In this document: positions 8,280 to 9,642 of the stretch, in pieces | Layout: each line of letters begins with the position of its first letter | How positions within the stretch are numbered: the first letter of the stretch is position 1 | Assembly: GCA_016219075.1 (NCBI GenBank) | Contig: JACRCJ010000102.1 | Coordinates: 1-9,642, forward strand | Reading direction: 5' to 3' | DNA from: Deltaproteobacteria bacterium | GTDB lineage: Bacteria > Desulfobacterota > GWC2-55-46 | Length of the DNA: 9,642 nucleotides | Notes under the pieces: model-generated | Seen by the model: only the letters and a program-made list of their open reading frames with translations | Told to the model about the DNA's origin: nothing | Databases searched by the model: none | Position numbers and translations under genes: made by a program

Positions 8280-8349
8280 GGCGGTGTATCCTTCTGGTTC
8301 TGCCAAGAACCGGGCTTATAGGCCCAAAGAAAGGAGTACAACCGCCGTG
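8280..8349 (+). ncRNA. Three-stem structured leader that pairs a Shine-Dalgarno before a GTG codon
   Basis: Outer stem: 8280-8288 (GGCGGTGTA) pairs with 8337-8346 (TACAACCGCC, one bulged A at 8340), continued by CCTT 8290-8293 with AAGG 8331-8334. Inside are two hairpins: GGTTCT 8296-8301 with AGAACC 8306-8311 (loop GCCA), and GGGC 8312-8315 with GCCC 8322-8325 (loop TTATAG). The 3' strand of the outer stem contains AAAGGAG (8330-8336), an excellent Shine-Dalgarno 10 nt before GTG 8347, which opens only a 9-residue frame (MSKYTIEST). The layout suits either a cis-regulatory RNA controlling translation or the non-coding 5' end of an insertion sequence such as IS110, whose upstream region encodes a structured guide RNA. 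I matched no named riboswitch. The pairing is seen in the sequence; function is inference. Confidence 0.4.
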
Positions 8350-8371
8350 AGCAAGTACACCATTGAAAGCA

Positions 8372-8567
8372 CATGAAGACGACATTGCGATAACTACGGC
8401 TATCATTAACATGGCCCACAAGCCTCGATATCGAAGTCATAGCTGAAGGCGTGGAGACCATGGAGCAGTTCGAACTGCTCAAGAAGCTTGGGTGTGACAA
8501 CGTTCAGGGGTACCTGTTCATGAAGCCCGCCAGCGCGCAGGAAGCCGAGGAGTTCATTGAAAGATGA
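8372..8567 (+). pseudogene. Frameshifted C-terminal fragment of an EAL domain (c-di-GMP phosphodiesterase type)
   Basis: Two reading frames together give a typical EAL-domain C-terminus. In the first frame, up to 8419, the product reads EDDIAITTAIINMAH; in the second, from 8421, it reads SLDIEVIAEGVETMEQFELL followed by KKLGCDNVQGYLFMKPAS and ends ...EEFIER at stop 8565-8567. A single extra A near 8420 (CACAAGC where CACAGC would keep frame) explains the switch. AEGVET and the QGYLF-x-x-P motifs are hallmark elements of EAL phosphodiesterases, which hydrolyse cyclic di-GMP. No start, EAL signature or N-terminal metal ligands are present, so about four fifths of the domain is missing and the remnant cannot be an enzyme. 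The homology starts about 25 bp after the GTG of the structured leader, so the junction may mark an old insertion or deletion. Confidence 0.85.
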
Positions 8568-8692
8568 AAGCCATCGGAGATGATGAATTCCATGATGAGC
8601 TGCATGACTGACTGAGACCAGCTTGTTTAGGAGTTGAGCGTAAGCGAAACCCAATGGCTCGATACTTCTTACTGAAATCTGCAAACCTTAAA

Positions 8693-8706
8693 TTTTTTGC
8701 AACAGT
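8693..8706 (+). repeat. GCAACAGT direct repeat, copy 1
   Basis: TTTTTTGCAACAGT. The related sequence AATTTTGCAACAGT occurs at 8934-8947, also on the plus strand. Each copy is preceded by TCTGCAA (8679 and 8926 regions). The two copies flank the tRNA fragment and its terminator. Confidence 0.5.
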
Positions 8707-8712
8707 CCAACT

Positions 8713-8742
8713 AAAAAGGGGCTACGCAAATCGCGTAACCCC
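8713..8742 (-). terminator. Minus-strand terminator downstream of the tRNA-Ala fragment
   Basis: Read on the minus strand, GGGGTTACGC (8742-8733) pairs with GCGTAGCCCC (8727-8718) around loop GATTT, with one G-T wobble that would be an A-C mismatch on the plus strand. Five T residues (8717-8713) follow. This polarity fits termination of a tRNA gene reading leftwards; the tRNA 3' end is 10 bp upstream. Confidence 0.75.
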
Positions 8743-8748
8743 TTGATT
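8736..8748 (+). repeat. TAACCCCTTGATT repeat, copy 1
   Basis: This 13-mer recurs exactly at 8818-8830 in the same orientation and inverted at 8860-8872. This copy overlaps the right arm of the minus-strand terminator and sits just outside the tRNA 3' end. Confidence 0.7.
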
Positions 8749-8752
8749 TTAC

Positions 8753-8797
8753 TGGTGGAGCAGAGGGGGATCGAACCCCTGACCTCAAGACTGCCAG
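8753..8797 (-). pseudogene. 3' half of tRNA-Ala(GGC): likely integration (att) site relic
   Basis: On the minus strand the sequence reads as a tRNA from the anticodon loop to the CCA end: loop CTGGCAG with anticodon GGC (8797-8791), 3' anticodon strand TCTTG (8790-8786), variable region AGGTC (8785-8781), T stem AGGGG, T loop TTCGATC and CCCCT (8780-8764), acceptor strand CTGCTCC (8763-8757), discriminator A and encoded CCA (8755-8753). The AGGTC variable loop and the GCTCCACCA end match bacterial tRNA-Ala. The bases before the loop do not pair with TCTTG and no D arm or 5' acceptor strand is present, so the gene is cut at the anticodon loop. Tyrosine integrases commonly recombine at this point and leave a duplicated tRNA 3' half at the far end of an island. 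No intact copy or integrase gene lies in this window. Confidence 0.8.
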
Positions 8798-8817
8798 TAT
8801 GAAACAGCGAAAAACCA

Positions 8818-8872
8818 TAACCCCTTGATTCTGGTCTGACTTTCCGGTTTTGACTTAAAAATCAAGGGGTTA
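8818..8872 (-). repeat. Perfect 13-bp inverted repeat (TAACCCCTTGATT copies 2 and 3)
   Basis: TAACCCCTTGATT (8818-8830) and AATCAAGGGGTTA (8860-8872) form a 13-bp stem with a 29-nt loop. On the minus strand the stem is followed by ATGG and then TTTTT, so it could act as a terminator, but the long loop weakens the case. The left arm is a direct repeat of 8736-8748. Confidence 0.65.
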
Positions 8873-8933
8873 ATTGTTGTCTCTTAATTCCCTCTGTTTC
8901 CCTTGAGTCCCGCTATTCCCCCCTGTCTGCAAC

Positions 8934-8947
8934 AATTTTGCAACAGT
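8934..8947 (+). repeat. GCAACAGT direct repeat, copy 2
   Basis: AATTTTGCAACAGT, partner of 8693-8706. A nearby extra GCAACA occurs at 8929-8934. Such repeats close to a tRNA fragment may be integrase arm-binding sites; this is inference. Confidence 0.5.
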
Positions 8948-8950
8948 GCG

Positions 8951-9110
8951 TCAGCCTTCCCATCGGTTATAGCTCCATAACCGGTCGGATGATTCCTTGA
9001 ACAGGTATGCCGTATTAAGACGCCTGTTGCCACCAGCTTCTTCAAAGCCTATCTGCCACCCGGTTCGATAACAGTGTATATTTTTGTCCCTTTATAAAAG
9101 AACGGTCTTT
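8951..9110 (-). pseudogene. Degraded ISL3-family-like transposase fragment
   Basis: On the minus strand, short stretches in three frames resemble consecutive parts of the C-terminal region of ISL3-type DDE transposases. Around 9104-9060 one frame reads RSFIKGQKYTLLSNR; a second frame then reads ALKKLVA; a third reads NRRLNTAYLFKESSDRLW and then SYNRWEG before a stop at 8953-8951. In intact ISL3 proteins the order (K/R)GQKYTLL-x-R, a leucine-rich helix, then LNTAYLLKE with a following LW-x-Y is what I recall. At least two frameshifts are needed, and the protein stops early compared with family members, which continue some 80-100 residues. The remnant cannot be active. Family assignment is by motif recognition without a search; no terminal inverted repeats were found. 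Confidence 0.68.
8964..8983 (+). repeat. 7-bp palindrome within the transposase remnant
   Basis: CGGTTAT (8964-8970) and ATAACCG (8977-8983) are perfectly inverted around AGCTCC. They fall inside the transposase-like coding remnant, so this may be chance. Confidence 0.3.
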
Positions 9111-9133
9111 ACTATCAACCCTATAGATAAAAT

Positions 9134-9161
9134 TTGACAATTTTCCTATATCTGCTATTGT
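9134..9161 (+). promoter_or_regulatory. Candidate sigma-70 promoter
   Basis: Perfect -35 TTGACA (9134-9139), 16-nt spacer, and -10-like TATTGT (9156-9161, four of six matches). Transcription would start near 9168 and could run to the terminator ending at 9329. No open reading frame of note follows before that terminator. Confidence 0.4.
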
Positions 9162-9167
9162 TGATTA

Positions 9168-9329
9168 ACAAGAGCAAGAAAATAAATTGCTTCACAAAGT
9201 CTTTTCGGTTTAGAGTACGTACTTGTTTTATCAGTGTGACCTTTGCCATTTTCTAAAAATGGACGCACTCTAGAAATTCAACCGGTAAAAAGGCCCACTT
9301 CATGAACCGAAGCGGGCCTTTCGTTTTTT
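9168..9329 (+). ncRNA. Candidate short structured RNA (about 160 nt)
   Basis: This gene-free stretch is bounded by a candidate promoter and a strong terminator and folds well by eye. CGGTT (9206-9210) pairs with AACCG (9280-9284), TAGAGT (9211-9216) with ACTCTA (9267-9272), and CCATTTT (9246-9252) with AAAATGG (9256-9262); the terminator hairpin follows. It fits no RNA family I know. It could also be leftover mobile-element DNA. Confidence 0.3.
9289..9329 (+). terminator. Strong Rho-independent terminator
   Basis: AAAGGCCC (9289-9296) pairs with GGGCCTTT (9314-9321) and, after one A-C mismatch, CTTC (9298-9301) pairs with GAAG (9309-9312); loop ATGAACC. Six T residues follow at 9324-9329. 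No recognisable gene ends shortly before it on the plus strand. Confidence 0.88.
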
Positions 9330-9352
9330 ATAATGCTTTTGAACATATCCTG

Positions 9353-9381
9353 TTGAGAGGGTTTACCGTTTAATTTATTCT
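9353..9381 (+). promoter_or_regulatory. Candidate sigma-70 promoter for the PAS-domain gene
   Basis: TTGAGA (9353-9358; five of six matches) and TATTCT (9376-9381; four of six) are separated by an ideal 17 nt, directly after a terminator. It would give an untranslated leader of about 145 nt before the GTG at 9533. Confidence 0.4.
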
Positions 9382-9532
9382 GTTCAGATTTGCATTAGAC
9401 GCTACCCACTGAGTTGATCGGCGCCAAGAATATAAAGATCATCAACCCATCTTGTTTTTCTCCTGCGGTTTCTCTCTCAAAAAATCAACGGACAGCCGCT
9501 GCGGCATAAATAACCTTGTATTAAGAGATATC

Positions 9533-9642
9533 GTGGAAAAGATCAAGCCGCCCTTTACGCCGAGCCAGGAACTGAAGGCTCTGATTAAAGGCCTTGGCGT
9601 CGGCATTGTCATAATCGATAAGAATATGAAGGTCCTTTGGGC
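9533..9642 (+). CDS. PAS-domain protein, N-terminal fragment (3' partial)
   Basis: The first 36 codons of a protein running off the right edge. The product begins MEKIKPPFTPSQELKALI and continues KGLGVGIVIIDKNMKVLW. The pattern of a short helix, then GVGIVIID-x-(N/D)-M-K-V-L-W, is the usual first strand pair of a PAS sensory domain, found ahead of histidine kinase, GGDEF, EAL or sigma-54 activator modules. GTG at 9533 is the likely start: AAGAG (9523-9527) is 5 nt upstream and the frame further upstream (open back to a TGA near 9410) does not look coding. No in-frame ATG occurs before residue 32. What output domain follows cannot be seen. A role in signalling is likely from the family; a link to polysaccharide control would be speculation. 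Confidence 0.7.
   Translation, partial: MEKIKPPFTPSQELKALIKGLGVGIVIIDKNMKVLW

Noticed and set aside
8347..8376. Nine-residue frame MSKYTIEST as a real small protein
   Set aside because: Although its Shine-Dalgarno is strong, the frame runs directly into a pseudogene and is more likely a truncated start of a lost gene (an IS110 transposase or another protein starting MSKYTI).
8194..8684. Minus-strand open frames of 75-92 codons
   Set aside because: They are antisense to the structured leader and EAL remnant, have no recognisable motif, and the plus strand explains the composition.
8753..8797. 3' end of tmRNA instead of tRNA
   Set aside because: The acceptor and T arm would also fit tmRNA, but the GGC anticodon loop with T33 and A37, a paired-length 3' stem strand and AGGTC variable loop fit tRNA-Ala better.
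9120..9249. Minus-strand frame beginning MAKVTLIKQVRTLNRKDF
   Set aside because: No good ribosome binding site and no family I can name; it may be more transposase debris, but evidence is too thin to annotate.

Overview
The window (about 9.6 kb) looks like chromosomal DNA of a Gram-negative bacterium. The clearest sign is an outer-membrane beta-barrel protein of the Wzi capsule-assembly type with a signal peptide and a C-terminal phenylalanine. Moderately high GC, heavy use of AGG (Arg) and ATA (Ile) codons, and B12-dependent radical SAM enzymes inside a polysaccharide cluster would fit a Nitrospirota or deltaproteobacterial (Desulfobacterota-like) lineage. That placement is inference, not something the sequence proves.

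Region 1 (1-7995) is a collinear plus-strand surface-polysaccharide operon. In order it holds: the 3' part of an O-antigen ligase/polymerase-like membrane protein, a GT4 glycosyltransferase, a B12-binding radical SAM enzyme (start overlapping the previous stop as ATGA), a 253-bp gap packed with palindromes, a second B12-binding radical SAM enzyme, a second GT4 glycosyltransferase, and a Wzi-like outer-membrane protein overlapping it by 16 bp. A strong hairpin terminator at 8033-8057 ends the operon. Together the genes could build (GT4s), chemically modify (radical SAM pair), polymerise or ligate (Wzy/WaaL-like) and anchor at the surface (Wzi-like) an exopolysaccharide, capsule or O-antigen.

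Region 2 (about 8060-9330) has no intact gene and is a graveyard of mobile and regulatory DNA. It contains: a compact three-stem RNA-like fold that pairs a Shine-Dalgarno sequence just before a GTG codon (8280-8346); a frameshifted C-terminal remnant of an EAL (c-di-GMP phosphodiesterase) domain (8372-8567); a minus-strand terminator; the 3' half of a tRNA-Ala(GGC) cut exactly at the anticodon loop (8753-8797), which looks like an integration-site (att) relic; three copies of a short motif flanking that site; two copies of a GCAACAGT-type repeat; and a multiply frameshifted fragment of an ISL3-family-like transposase on the minus strand (8951-9110). A possible short structured transcript (promoter near 9134, terminator 9289-9329) follows.

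Region 3 (9330-9642) has a plausible sigma-70 promoter and then the start of a PAS-domain protein (GTG at 9533) that runs off the right edge; it is probably a signalling protein.
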